Positions 1 through 8,756 of a DNA stretch of 64,000 nucleotides are shown here, one piece after another. The stretch comes from Thermoguttaceae bacterium (GTDB taxonomy: Bacteria; Planctomycetota; Planctomycetia; Pirellulales; Thermoguttaceae): NCBI GenBank assembly GCA_017447865.1, contig JAFSMO010000096.1:1-64000 (forward strand), written 5' to 3'. A model generated the notes under the pieces. That model searched no databases. It had not been told where the DNA came from and worked only from the letters and a program-made list of their open reading frames with translations. A program made the position numbers and the translations under genes. Every line of letters starts with the position of its first letter. The first letter of the stretch is position 1.

Positions 1-78
1 CATTCATAAAAAAAATGGGTATGATGATGGGTACGAAGTGCTATGAAGTAAAAAGAAGCAACATCGGTTTGAGCCCGC

Positions 79-151
79 AAAATACGGCATTAAATCAAGA
101 AAAAGAAAAGGACTTGAATTTACTTCAAGTCCAAAAAATACCTCTAGGGGG
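79..151 (+). other. Degenerate attachment junction and possible integrase remnant
   Basis: Three signals occur in the same order as at the end of int1. AAAATACGGCA followed by TTAA (79-93) matches int1 codons at 8685-8695. A 9-bp hairpin GGACTTGAA/TTCAAGTCC lies at 110-118 and 124-132. After a 6-nt spacer comes TACCTCTAGGGG at 139-150, against TACCCTCTAGGGG at 8757. The int1-side hairpin (8725-8750) has the same 9-bp stem and the same 6-nt spacer. This reads as a decayed att site carrying the 3' end of another related integrase. Only about 12 nt of the tRNA core is kept, so the call is tentative. Confidence 0.4.
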
Positions 152-344
152 TTTGTTAGAGTCCGTTAATTACGATGTTTGGCAGGGGGCGGGGGCTTAA
201 ACGGGGGCTACTCGCCGGATTTAATTCCGTTCCGATTTCAAACCCTCTCCCCCCTTAACCCCCCTCTCTTGGTTCGTTCCGATAGGTAGGGCAAGTGGGG
301 CGGATAGCAAACCAGAAGAAAATTTATTTCAGATTGGAGTGACT

Positions 345-836
345 ATGGAAGCACTATTAAACCGGATTGCACGGGAACAGAGAAAGCAGGAATGGATTGA
401 ATTTGATCCGGCTTTGTTCCTTGAAATGGTTGGTAGTTTCAAGATGATGGACGGGCGGGGAGTAATCGACTTCTGTATAGTGGAGGAATTTTGCTCTAAA
501 CTCAAAGAAAAAGCAGAGGAAAAGAATAACGCTAGAATCCGTGTTTACGATGACGGGAGCGCGATTTTTTGCGATAGAAAGCGGATTGAAAATTTAACAC
601 CAATGGAGAGGCGTTTTTTGTGCTCTTTGGTGCGTCACGATTGCGCTATAGCACGTGAACGGCTAATTGAAGAAGTTTGGAGTGATCCTGATATATCGAT
701 AGGGAGGGTGCGTACTCTTGTTTGTCTATTAAATCAAAAAATCCACCGTGCAGGTTTGCCGTTTCGGATTCAGACAGAATCGGGCGTAGGTTATAGGATC
801 GAATTCTGGAAACCCGTGGCGGCTCCGGCGGATTGA
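345..836 (+). CDS. Winged-helix DNA-binding protein (OmpR/PhoB C-terminal type)
   Basis: A 163-residue protein. The C-terminal half resembles the Trans_reg_C winged helix: a short beta hairpin, LTPMERRFLCSLVRH, then RERLIEEVW and a final GVGYRIEFW wing. The N-terminal half has no receiver-domain signature, so this is not a standard response regulator. I start at ATG 345 because GGAG sits five bases upstream; a GTG at 339 is in frame but lacks a spaced ribosome site. It is the first gene of the satellite and a candidate regulator of it. The repeat TCTTGGTTCG(T/C)TCCGAT lies on both sides, at 267-283 and 897-913. Confidence 0.7.
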   Translation: MEALLNRIAREQRKQEWIEFDPALFLEMVGSFKMMDGRGVIDFCIVEEFCSKLKEKAEEKNNARIRVYDDGSAIFCDRKRIENLTPMERRFLCSLVRHDCAIARERLIEEVWSDPDISIGRVRTLVCLLNQKIHRAGLPFRIQTESGVGYRIEFWKPVAAPAD

Positions 837-1189
837 TTCAGGCCCGCGGCGTTTCGGCTGGGGGTGCTGGGTCCGTCCAGATTGGTTCCACCTCTTTCTT
901 GGTTCGCTCCGATTCGATGACGGCCCGCGGCCTTGCTTGAATATTGATTTCTTTTCTTATAAGGCTCTTTTTCCTCCGGTGAGTTAGGTTTCGCCGGAGG
1001 TTGTTTATATTCAGTCAATATTCATACAGAAAGCCGTTTTTTCGGTTTTGGAGTTATTGCAGTCCCTAAAAGGGATTATTTCGCGTTTCCGCGGCCTTTT
1101 CTCCATTTTAACTCTTGACGAAATGCGGATTTGAGTTATACTTGAAATCAGTGGGGAAACTTCTTTACTATGGCAGAAATGAGGATTAT
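837..1189. promoter_or_regulatory. 353-base intergenic stretch with promoter of the TerS-like gene
   Basis: It contains the second copy of TCTTGGTTCGCTCCGAT (897-913) and a sigma-70-type promoter on the plus strand: TTGACG at 1115-1120, 16-nt spacer, TATACT at 1137-1142. An in-frame TTG that could extend the next gene upstream is the -35 box itself, so the gene must start downstream. I see no other gene here. Confidence 0.65.
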
Positions 1190-1672
1190 ATGAAAAGTTT
1201 GGAAACCCAAAAAGAGTTTATGCGGTTACGGGCGGCGGGCCTCTCCCTGAAAGAGATTTCGGAAAAAGTCGGTGTGGCTAAAAGCACGTGTTGTATTTGG
1301 GAGAAAAAGTTTTCACTCGAACTTGGGGAGTTGCGGAAACTCGAATTGGAGGCCCTTTACAAAGAATGTGAAGCGACGAATGAGGCCCGGTTGCGTATGT
1401 TACACCGCTCCTTGAAGAAAGTGAATGAAGCGATTGCAGAGGTGGATTTTTCCGCGATCCCGCCTGAAAGGTTGTTTGATATTCAGTTTAGGCTGATCAA
1501 TACGATTGGGAATTATTACAAACCTTTGGACTTGCATAAAAGTATGAATGATCTTTTGGCCTCTACGGATATGGAATATCCAGACGATTGGGAAAGGCAG
1601 GCGGAAAAGGACGCGAAATTAAAGATTTCCCCGGAATTGATTCAGGAAAACGCGGAATCCGCCCAAAATTAG
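1190..1672 (+). CDS. HTH protein resembling a terminase small subunit
   Basis: A 160-residue protein. Residues about 8-40 form a helix-turn-helix of the HTH_23/Terminase_5 type (LRAAGLSLKEISEKVGVAKS, then WEKKF). A charged helical stretch follows and then an acidic C-terminus. This matches the DNA-recognition domain plus oligomerisation core of many small terminase subunits. No large subunit lies beside it, which is the arrangement in satellites that redirect packaging of a helper phage. Start is ATG 1190, with GAGG five bases upstream and the promoter at 1115-1142 just ahead. A transposase-like or regulatory HTH protein is the alternative. Confidence 0.5.
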   Translation: MKSLETQKEFMRLRAAGLSLKEISEKVGVAKSTCCIWEKKFSLELGELRKLELEALYKECEATNEARLRMLHRSLKKVNEAIAEVDFSAIPPERLFDIQFRLINTIGNYYKPLDLHKSMNDLLASTDMEYPDDWERQAEKDAKLKISPELIQENAESAQN

Positions 1673-1780
1673 AACGATTTTGAACGAATTTGGCCGTTTC
1701 TGAAAGCAATTTCGGGACAAAATAAACTGAACAGGAACAAGTTTCTGATTCGTAAAATACGGGATTAAATGCGTTTTTAG

Positions 1781-1829
1781 GGGAGTGCATTTCGCGGCAA
1801 AATATAACGAAATGGCACTCCCTCTTTTT
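1781..1829 (+). terminator. Rho-independent terminator
   Basis: Long hairpin GGGAGTGCATTTCG / CGAAATGGCACTCCC (one bulged G) followed by TCTTTTT. It ends the transcript of the TerS-like gene. The rest of 1673-1979 shows no gene. Confidence 0.8.
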
Positions 1830-1979
1830 AGATTCTGAAATCAGGCCCCGCTCCGGTCGCTTGCGTCCCTTCTTTTGGCTCGCTCTTTTTATCTGGGGGT
1901 ACTTCCCGAATTTTGAAATAAGTGGTAATATATAGCGTATGGAAGTTATAAGGTTACTCTAAAAGCAAGGGGCGGAAAT

Positions 1980-3137
1980 ATGGCTATTAGTCAAGAAAAG
2001 GTTTGTGGCTGGCTGGTTTATTATGGAAGCGGGGAAATTGGTCAATACCCCGGCGGTGTGGTTGAATTGGAAGTGATTCCAGAGGTTTGGGAATTGTATG
2101 TGTTGGAACACCCGGACAAATTCGATACTTCCAATTATTACGGTTTTTTTGCTTGGAAGCGTGAACTCTCCCTTAAAGAAAAAAGGATATTAAAAAGAAA
2201 TGCTGATTCCTTAACAAGACAAATTAAAGAAGTGTGGAAAGACTTTACGCAGTTTCAAGAGGATTACTTGGATTTGTGGAATGACTTTTGCGCTGAATAC
2301 CAGAATTTACCCCCGGAACGGATTCAGGCGGCGCGGGAATTTTGCGTGCTGGATTCCGTGACTACTCCGGCGGCTCCGTCTGATCCTGTTGAATATGTTT
2401 TGGATTTCGCAGTACAGAATAACTCGGGTAATGTTTGGCCGGGGGTGGTGATTCTTGGCCCCATTTCCTCTCCGTCTGGTTTTATGGAAGCATTGGAAAC
2501 AAATATTAGTTTGAGAGAAATAATTAAACGGTCATTAGGTAAAAACGCAAGTGGCGGTTTTGAGCACGTTGAAATTCAGGAAAGAGGGAAGTATTTTGAG
2601 CAACACCCTGAAAGAAGGTTTAATACTCAAATTATTCCTGAATTAGCCGATTTTGTAAAAGCATATAACGCGGGCGGCTCGCAGGCGGCCCCGGCCTCCG
2701 GTTCTTTTCTGGTTAGCCCTGATTCTGCTCCGGCTGATCCGGGGGCGATTCCGGCTGGGTTTGTTCCGGCGGTGATTCAAGGAGAGTTTGCCGAAATTCA
2801 AGGCTCGGTGCGCGATTCCAAAAGAGAAACCTCCTTGACAGAATTAAAAAAACATACAAGTTTGTTAGAGCAGATTGCAGAGAATACATCAAGCGGAAAC
2901 GCGAAACCGAAAACACGGCTTGAAACGTTACGGGAAACCTATTTGACTTATTGCCAAACCGTAAATCAAAATACGGCTCGGTATTTAATGAGAGAAAACC
3001 ATAAATGCAGTTATGAAGAAATCTGGAAAATTGAACACTGGGGAGAGGATTGGGACTCGGTGGACCCTGAAATTAGAAGGCAGGAAATAGCCAATATTCG
3101 GGCGGGGGTTTCGCAGGCAAGGCCCAAACAGTCTTGA
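1980..3137 (+). CDS. Satellite protein of unknown function with Ala/Pro/Ser-rich linker
   Basis: A 385-residue protein that I do not recognise. Residues 1-215 are rich in charged and aromatic residues, with a helical block around 65-115. Residues about 225-265 form a low-complexity linker (SQAAPASGS, SAPADPGAIPAG). The C-terminal part has a helical segment and WKIEHWGEDWDSVDPEIRR. ATG 1980 follows AGGGGCGG. No catalytic motif, signal peptide or membrane segment is visible. The linker DNA GGCTCGCAGGCGG recurs in the primase gene and in near form in the helicase gene, so these genes share a compositional history. Confidence 0.65.
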   Translation: MAISQEKVCGWLVYYGSGEIGQYPGGVVELEVIPEVWELYVLEHPDKFDTSNYYGFFAWKRELSLKEKRILKRNADSLTRQIKEVWKDFTQFQEDYLDLWNDFCAEYQNLPPERIQAAREFCVLDSVTTPAAPSDPVEYVLDFAVQNNSGNVWPGVVILGPISSPSGFMEALETNISLREIIKRSLGKNASGGFEHVEIQERGKYFEQHPERRFNTQIIPELADFVKAYNAGGSQAAPASGSFLVSPDSAPADPGAIPAGFVPAVIQGEFAEIQGSVRDSKRETSLTELKKHTSLLEQIAENTSSGNAKPKTRLETLRETYLTYCQTVNQNTARYLMRENHKCSYEEIWKIEHWGEDWDSVDPEIRRQEIANIRAGVSQARPKQS

Positions 3138-3153
3138 CGCTGGGCGGCTCTCG

Positions 3154-3249
3154 ATAACGTTTCAATAACGTCTGTTTCTGGAATATTCTTATTTTTACGG
3201 GGCGAAAAGCCCCTTTTTTACGTTATTGAGAATAATGTTTCAATAATCT
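3154..3249. repeat. AT-rich repeats around a terminator, candidate operator or origin
   Basis: ATAACGTTTCAATAACGT (3154-3171) and AATAATGTTTCAATAATCT (3231-3249) are related. ACGTTATTGA at 3220-3229 is an inverted form of the first, so TTATTGA/TCAATAA arms face each other. Between them a GGGGC-GAAAA-GCCCC hairpin with T6 (3199-3219) terminates the upstream gene. A TATAAT box lies at 3271-3276 before the AlpA-like gene. The repeats could bind that protein, another satellite regulator or a replication initiator. Confidence 0.5.
3199..3219 (+). terminator. Rho-independent terminator after the 385-residue gene
   Basis: Five-bp GC stem GGGGC/GCCCC closed by GAAAA and followed by TTTTTT. Confidence 0.8.
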
Positions 3250-3343
3250 AGTAAGACTCTTATTTTCTGGTATAATAGCACTCATAACACTTGCGAAAGG
3301 CGCGGGTGGAAATTCTAAAATCCTATTTTGGAGGGTAATTATT

Positions 3344-3559
3344 ATGAGTGATTTTTTGACGGTTGACGAAGTGGCGAAGCTGCTGAAATGCTCTCCGCGG
3401 ACGGTCAATTACTTGCGGACTAATAGCGGTTTGCCGTGTGTGAAACTCGGTCGCTTGGTTCGCTTTTCACGTGAAGCGGTGCAGGCGTGGCTTGAAGAAA
3501 AGCAGAAAGCGGCCCCCGGCGTGAAGTCCTTGGAAAACCATAACGAAAAGGAGGCTTGA
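3344..3559 (+). CDS. AlpA/Xis-like helix-turn-helix protein (HTH_17)
   Basis: A 71-residue protein with the excisionase-type winged HTH over residues 1-55: FLTVDEVAKLLKCSPRTVNY, then LPCVKLGRLVRFSREAVQAWLEE. Such proteins act as directionality factors for tyrosine integrases or as activators (AlpA in P4-like satellites). ATG 3344 has GGAGGG nine bases upstream. A TATAAT at 3271-3276 and the repeats at 3154-3249 lie just ahead, consistent with autoregulation. It is followed at once by an unknown gene. Confidence 0.85.
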   Translation: MSDFLTVDEVAKLLKCSPRTVNYLRTNSGLPCVKLGRLVRFSREAVQAWLEEKQKAAPGVKSLENHNEKEA

Positions 3560-3562
3560 ACG

Positions 3563-4159
3563 ATGATGGCAGAAGTTAAAAAAAGTACCCTGAATGATCT
3601 GGACGCGATGTTTGAGAAAGCACGGACACTTTCGGACTTCATTGAAAAGCACTGCTCGCAAAAGGTGAAAATCATCTTTGGCAAGGACTTGACAGAGGAA
3701 CAATTTGAAACCGTTCCCGATGACGTGGTTATTATTAACGGCGAGTTTTGGCGGTGCGATGGTTTTGATTGTGCCGATTCGATTGAGGCGGTGCGAAATG
3801 TGGGTTCGCCCCTTCACTTGAATTACTTTGGGGACCCCATTGAAGGGATTGTTTTGGGCGATGGAACGGTCTGGTTTGACCCTTATGATTTCCAATACAG
3901 ACGTGACCCGAAAACCCACCTTTTGAAAGATGTGGAAGGTGCGCGGCGCAAGCTGGAAGAAATCGGCGGCTCCGATTACGTCCAGACTTTCGACGATGGG
4001 AAAATCCTGATTAGTTTTGACGGATTGCAAGAGTTGACGGAGGCGGACGGCTGGATTGCAGAGGATTTTTGCCCTTGGTGTGAAAGCGTGATCGGGGTCT
4101 GGATTGAGTCGTTTTGGCAACCCGAATACGCTTTTTCAATTTCCTATTCCAATTCCTGA
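3563..4159 (+). CDS. Unknown satellite protein
   Basis: A 198-residue acidic protein that I do not recognise. The N-terminal ~45 residues look helical and the rest beta-rich (VVIINGEFWRCDGF, GIVLGDGTVWFDPYDF). AAGGAGG lies eight bases before the ATGATG start, so translation is expected to be strong. It is downstream of and probably cotranscribed with the AlpA-like gene. No TM segment or known catalytic motif is seen. Inverted repeats near 4176-4206 may end the transcript. Confidence 0.7.
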   Translation: MMAEVKKSTLNDLDAMFEKARTLSDFIEKHCSQKVKIIFGKDLTEEQFETVPDDVVIINGEFWRCDGFDCADSIEAVRNVGSPLHLNYFGDPIEGIVLGDGTVWFDPYDFQYRRDPKTHLLKDVEGARRKLEEIGGSDYVQTFDDGKILISFDGLQELTEADGWIAEDFCPWCESVIGVWIESFWQPEYAFSISYSNS

Positions 4160-4300
4160 TTTCCAATAAAAAAGCCGTGCTGGTTATTCCCGTAACCGGC
4201 GCGGCGTGATTCAGGCAGAAAGCCCCTAAATGATACCTTCTATTATAATTCATATTCTGGAAGTGTCAAGGGGTCTGCTTGAAAGATAGAAGGTTAATCT

Positions 4301-5362
4301 ATGAGTAATTTAGAAAATCGAATTATAGAATACGTCCAGAGGTTTGATCCGGCGGTTTCTGGGTGCGGTGGTCAAAAGGTTTTGTGGAATTGCGCCTTGA
4401 AACTGATCGTAGGGTTTGACTTAACGGCGGAGCAGGCGGCGGGGTTTCTGCTCGCATATTGGAATGATCGGTGTGATCCTCCTTGGAGTAAAGAAGAAAT
4501 CTTGCGGACGTGTGAAAACGCTTGGAAAAAAGCCCCGGCGAAACGTGGGACGCTACTTGAACGCGGTGAACGCTCGCAGGCGGTCAAGGCTCCGGCTTTT
4601 CCTCTGGTTTGCGCTGATTCCGGCTCCGGTACTGGCTCCGGCTCTCAGGCCGCGAAACGGAAACCGGCCCGGCGGATTCGTCTGTTTAGAACGGACGCGG
4701 GAACGGCCTATAGACTTTTTGAGGAATGGCCCGATTCCAAAACTCCTAAAATTTCCGTGTTTAATCGGATTGCGCCTGATTGTTACCAAAACCAAAAACC
4801 CACTTGGGAAAAAGTCAAGCTGGAATGGCTTTTTGAATACGTGGCTCCCGATGGTTCGCCCTTTATGATCTGGTACAGAAGGGATTTTTTTCCAGACGAA
4901 ACCGGGGACAAAAACAAAAAATTTTTCCCCTTCCATTACGTCAAAAACGCAGACGGAACGGGGGAGTTTATTGAAGGCGATGACCCCGGCGGGAAAGTGT
5001 TTCCGTTTGGAGTGGGGCGGTTTCAATTCTTTGAAAACCTGTTTTTTATAGAAGGCGGGAAAGCGACCGCGGCCGTTAATCAGTATTTGGCGGAAAAGCG
5101 GCTTTTTAATTATACTGCTACTTGCATACCCAAAGGCGCGGGATCGTGGCGCGATGACCTGAAAGAATATTTTCGGGGAAAGAATGTTTTTATTTGGCCG
5201 GATAATGACCAAACCGGTAAACAGTACGCGGTGAAGGTTTGCCGCTCGCTGGAAGGCGTGGCTCGGTCCGTGTTGACCCTTAAAGATTATCCGCCCGGAT
5301 TTGGTGAACACGATGACGCGGTGGAGGTAATTCAACATTTCAGAAAGCAGAAGGAAAATTAA
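4301..5362 (+). CDS. Primase-like protein with PriCT and TOPRIM domains
   Basis: A 353-residue protein. Residues ~35-75 resemble a primase C-terminal (PriCT) helical domain (PWSKEEILRTCENAWKKA). A Gly/Ser/Ala linker follows (~95-120). The C-terminal half has a TOPRIM fold: FIEGGKATAA with the catalytic-type Glu, then FIWPDNDQTGKQYA with the DxDxxG signature. It probably works with the helicase three bases downstream as a split primase-helicase for satellite replication. AAGG precedes ATG 4301 by seven bases. An N-terminal zinc-binding module is not evident. Confidence 0.8.
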   Translation: MSNLENRIIEYVQRFDPAVSGCGGQKVLWNCALKLIVGFDLTAEQAAGFLLAYWNDRCDPPWSKEEILRTCENAWKKAPAKRGTLLERGERSQAVKAPAFPLVCADSGSGTGSGSQAAKRKPARRIRLFRTDAGTAYRLFEEWPDSKTPKISVFNRIAPDCYQNQKPTWEKVKLEWLFEYVAPDGSPFMIWYRRDFFPDETGDKNKKFFPFHYVKNADGTGEFIEGDDPGGKVFPFGVGRFQFFENLFFIEGGKATAAVNQYLAEKRLFNYTATCIPKGAGSWRDDLKEYFRGKNVFIWPDNDQTGKQYAVKVCRSLEGVARSVLTLKDYPPGFGEHDDAVEVIQHFRKQKEN

Positions 5363-5364
5363 AT

Positions 5365-7062
5365 ATGACGCAAAAGAATAATCCATTTTCAAAAGTAATA
5401 GAATCACTTTCTCCGGCCCTGCTCCCTTATGTGATAACAGGCGCGGAAATGCTTGAAAATCAATCCGTGACGGGCGCGGACGGCTCGCAGGGGCAAACGG
5501 TCAAGAGACCCGGACGGCCCCGCAAACAGGCGGAAAACGGCCTTGCTGAAGGCGTGCAGATTCCGCCCGAAATGGCCTCCGGCTCCGGCTCTGCTCCGGC
5601 GGCTCCGGCCTCCGGCGATGGTCCGAAACTCGCCCGGCCCCGCGGACGTGGACGGCGAAACGGTGAACTGATTCCGGCCAAAGTGTCGGCGGCGGTTTGT
5701 GGGGACGCTTTTTTAATTCAACACGAAAACCCGGTCTTTATTCTTTTTGGTTCGCAGTGGCTCCGATACGATAACGCGAACGGCTGGGGACTTTGTGTCG
5801 ATGACGGCCCGGCCCGGCGATTGGTTGAAAGATTCCTTGCGGATCGGTACAAAGACGATTTCACCGAAAAACTTTCCCGCGATGTTTTCGCGTATGTTCG
5901 GGCGAAATGGTCGATTTGTCAGGAATTTAATTATAAGTCTTGGTGGATTCATACGGACCCGGAAACCGGCTCTTTAGTGCCCGTAGAGGCTCCCTTTTGG
6001 CTCGCTTGCCGGAATTGTGTGTTGAACGTCAAGACCCGCGAAACCAAACCATTTACCCCCCGCCTGTTGACCGTGGGGAAGATTCCTTGCGATTATGACC
6101 CGGCGGCGGATTGTGTCAAGTTTAAACGATTCCTTGAATCCGTTCTTAAACCCGATGACATTGAAAATTTTTTGATGGCTTGCGGAATATCCCTGATTTA
6201 TGAAAGGCAGAAATCGAACGTCTTTTTCGTCCTTTACGGTGATTCAGGTACAGGAAAAAGCACGTTCCTTAAAATCCTCTCGAAAATCAATGAGGGAACG
6301 GTGTGCAGTGTCTCGCTTTCCGATTTCGGCGAACGGTTTAGAATGGTGGACGTGACGACCCACCGCGTCAATATTGTGGAGGATATGGAAAATATTTTTG
6401 AAGGCGGAAAAGTTTCCGAACGTGAAGCGGCCTTGAAAAAAATTACGGGCGGCGAAATCATTAAAGACGGGGAGAAATACCAGAAAGCAACGGAACGCCC
6501 GGCCCTTGCGATCTGTTTCTTTGGCGCGAACAGGATTCCGCGGTTTTCCGATACCTCCGAAGCGATTTCGGACCGAATGAGGCTTTTCTTATTCCCGAAT
6601 AAGTTTAGAGGAACAGAGAAACAGAATTGCTCGATTGCAGACGAAATTATTAAGGACGAATTGCCCGGCGTGTTGAATCTGTTTTTGGAACACTTGACCC
6701 GCTTTTTTGGTCTGCTCGAAAACCCGGTTCCGGGAAAGAAAACGTTTCCTGAAAGTGAATCAGGCGCGGCGGAAAAAGAAAAGGCGATTCGGGCGGCCCG
6801 TCCGTGGGAATTTTGGATTGAGGAAAATTTGAAAGTGGTCGAAATGGGAAGGGTAGAGGCTCGCAAGGTTTACGAAAAATACCGTGCTGATTCTTTGGCC
6901 CGTGGATATAACCCGAAAGCGGAAAATCAGTTTGTGGAGTTGGTGCTCGACTATTACCAAAAGCGCGGGTTTCCGGTCGAAAAGAAGCGCGTACAGATTG
7001 GGACAGGCAAAACTTCATATTATATCCGCCTGAATCTGCTGAATGATGGAGAAATCATTTAA
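5365..7062 (+). CDS. D5/DUF5906-type SF3 helicase
   Basis: A 565-residue protein. After a low-complexity N-terminus with GRPRK and RPRGRGRR basic patches (~45-100) comes a D5_N-like region, then the SF3 ATPase core. The Walker A motif GDSGTGKST is at residues ~292-300. Acidic Walker B-like NIVEDMEN and a sensor region FFGANRIPRFSD follow. The C-terminus (~480-565) resembles a primase/D5 winged helix. It is the expected replicative helicase of a small autonomously replicating satellite. The AT-hook-like basic patches are a visible addition. Confidence 0.85.
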   Translation: MTQKNNPFSKVIESLSPALLPYVITGAEMLENQSVTGADGSQGQTVKRPGRPRKQAENGLAEGVQIPPEMASGSGSAPAAPASGDGPKLARPRGRGRRNGELIPAKVSAAVCGDAFLIQHENPVFILFGSQWLRYDNANGWGLCVDDGPARRLVERFLADRYKDDFTEKLSRDVFAYVRAKWSICQEFNYKSWWIHTDPETGSLVPVEAPFWLACRNCVLNVKTRETKPFTPRLLTVGKIPCDYDPAADCVKFKRFLESVLKPDDIENFLMACGISLIYERQKSNVFFVLYGDSGTGKSTFLKILSKINEGTVCSVSLSDFGERFRMVDVTTHRVNIVEDMENIFEGGKVSEREAALKKITGGEIIKDGEKYQKATERPALAICFFGANRIPRFSDTSEAISDRMRLFLFPNKFRGTEKQNCSIADEIIKDELPGVLNLFLEHLTRFFGLLENPVPGKKTFPESESGAAEKEKAIRAARPWEFWIEENLKVVEMGRVEARKVYEKYRADSLARGYNPKAENQFVELVLDYYQKRGFPVEKKRVQIGTGKTSYYIRLNLLNDGEII

Positions 7063-7297
7063 GACGGCGTGGACGGGGTGGACGGGGTTCCCCTTAATCT
7101 TTATATTAATATTATAAGATTAAACTCCTTAAAATTCCGCCTTGCGTATGATTGCAATTTGAGGCCCCTACAATTTACCAAAAAATTCTAAAAAAATTTA
7201 GAAAAATCTAGGGGGTCCCAATATTCGATAAAAAAATATCTGGTAAAATATTTACAAGTGGGGGGAGGCGTTTCCCTCCGATGGTTTCAAAACTTTT
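7063..7297 (+). promoter_or_regulatory. AT-rich region upstream of int1
   Basis: No gene is seen. It holds a TAAAAT box near 7246, a GGAGG/CCTCC hairpin near 7264-7279 and AT-rich DNA. It is suitable for an integrase promoter and for arm-site binding. The AAAGGAG that sets the int1 start lies just downstream. Confidence 0.35.
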
Positions 7298-7315
7298 TTG
7301 AAAGGAGTCCTTAAA

Positions 7316-8710
7316 ATGGCGTCGATTTCCTTAAAGAAAGATACGTTTGTGGTTCGCGTTTTCCTGAATGGCAAGCAGGAAAAGATTTACACGGGCTTGA
7401 AAGAGGAACGGGCGGCGGATCGGCTCGCAAAAAAAATTCAGGCCCTTGCAGACGCTCGCAAAAATAGCTTGACGGCTATTGAAGCGGGCCTTGCGGATTG
7501 GGTCAAGAAACTGGAAACCGAAAACTCGAAGGTTTACCAAAAACTTGTTTCTCTTGGTCTGCTTGACCAAAAGGCCCGGCCCGTGACCGTGGCGGACATT
7601 TGCAGACATTACGTTAAACGCTCCGAAAAGAAGGCGGAACGGACGCAGAAACACTATGACAGTACCGCAAAAAGGGTAATGGAATATTTCGGCCCCAATA
7701 AACCAGTGGCTGAAATTACCACCGATGACGCTTACAGTTTTGAGAATTGGTTTAGAACGGCTCCGTTAAACAAACGCGGGAAAAAGGCGAAACCTTATGA
7801 TTTCAAGACCGCAAACCGTGAACTGAAAAATGTGAAATCCGTTTTCCTGTACGCCCATAAATTAGGCATTATTCAGTTTAATCCGTTTGCAGTGATCCGT
7901 ATTGAAAAAGATGGTAATTCAGATAATAAAACTTATGTTCCGGTGAAAACCGTAATGGAAGTGATTGAAGCGGAAACCACTCCTTTGAAATGGAAAGTAA
8001 TCCTTGCTCTTGGACGTTTCGCCGGTTGCCGTGGGGCTTGCGATTTGTGCCTGTTGAAGTGGGACGATGTTATTTTTTCGGACGATGGCAAGCAGGGGAA
8101 AATCACCTTGAAGGGCAAAAAAAGGCCCGGTACTATTCCGATGGCTCCGGTACTGGAAAACCTCTTGCGGGAATGGCAGGGGGAGGCGATTTTACAAGAA
8201 ATCGATTCTCAAAAAGTTTTTCCAGACGTGACCGAAGAAACAAACGCTTGGACGATGACCAAAAAAAGCATAGAGAGGGCGGGCAAAGAGGTTTGGAGAA
8301 ATCCTTGGTATTCTCTCCGTGATTCCTTTTGTATCGACGTAATGGATATGGGATTTGACCCGAAAACCTACTCCCAATTATGCAGGCACTCCGTTCAGAC
8401 GGGGCTTGAATACTATCAAAAGTACACGGAGCATAGAGAAAGAAACGCGGGTGAAAGAATGGCAAAAAGCCCTCTTTGGTGCGATTTAGGCTCCGCGGGG
8501 GCTACTTTTGGGGCTGATTCCCTGCTTGAAAGCGGCGAAACACTCGCAGAATACCGGTCTTTTGATGATTTTTTGCGGGGGCTTAAACAGGGGCTACTTG
8601 GGGTCTTAAAAAGGGGCTTGCAAGGCGGTGCGTTTACTGCTCTTGACGTGCAAAGAATCAAAGAAGAAATCGATTATACCCTTGAAAATACGGCACTTAA
8701 CGAATTGTAA
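7316..8710 (+). CDS. int: Tyrosine recombinase, satellite integrase (int1)
   Basis: A 464-residue integrase. The N-terminal arm/SAM-like region covers residues ~1-200. The catalytic domain shows Arg239 in CRGACDLCLLKW, Arg335 in SLRDSF, His358 in LCRHSV and a tyrosine pair at 366-367 in GLEYYQKY. ATG 7316 is preceded by AAAGGAG at eight bases; the in-frame TTG upstream has no such site. The gene ends 46 bases before the tRNA fragment at 8757, with only a hairpin between. It presumably recombines the tRNA-Glu site. It differs clearly from int2 of the prophage although both use the same target. Confidence 0.9.
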   Translation: MASISLKKDTFVVRVFLNGKQEKIYTGLKEERAADRLAKKIQALADARKNSLTAIEAGLADWVKKLETENSKVYQKLVSLGLLDQKARPVTVADICRHYVKRSEKKAERTQKHYDSTAKRVMEYFGPNKPVAEITTDDAYSFENWFRTAPLNKRGKKAKPYDFKTANRELKNVKSVFLYAHKLGIIQFNPFAVIRIEKDGNSDNKTYVPVKTVMEVIEAETTPLKWKVILALGRFAGCRGACDLCLLKWDDVIFSDDGKQGKITLKGKKRPGTIPMAPVLENLLREWQGEAILQEIDSQKVFPDVTEETNAWTMTKKSIERAGKEVWRNPWYSLRDSFCIDVMDMGFDPKTYSQLCRHSVQTGLEYYQKYTEHRERNAGERMAKSPLWCDLGSAGATFGADSLLESGETLAEYRSFDDFLRGLKQGLLGVLKRGLQGGAFTALDVQRIKEEIDYTLENTALNEL

Positions 8711-8724
8711 AAGCAATAAAAAAA

Positions 8725-8750
8725 CCTCCTTGCGTTTTCTTGCAAGGAGG
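8725..8750. terminator. Hairpin between int1 and the attachment site
   Basis: Nine-bp stem CCTCCTTGC/GCAAGGAGG with an 8-nt loop. On the minus strand it is followed by T7, so it would stop transcription entering the satellite from the prophage. A hairpin of the same stem length and distance precedes the degenerate site at 139. Confidence 0.7.
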
Positions 8751-8756
8751 CATAAC

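Noticed and set aside
15..200. Open frame of 61 codons at the left edge
   Set aside because: It crosses the hairpin and the degenerate att site, lacks a ribosome site and only matches the last codons of int1.
1115..1189. Upstream TTG start of the TerS-like gene
   Set aside because: The TTG is the -35 box of the promoter, so it cannot be in the transcript.
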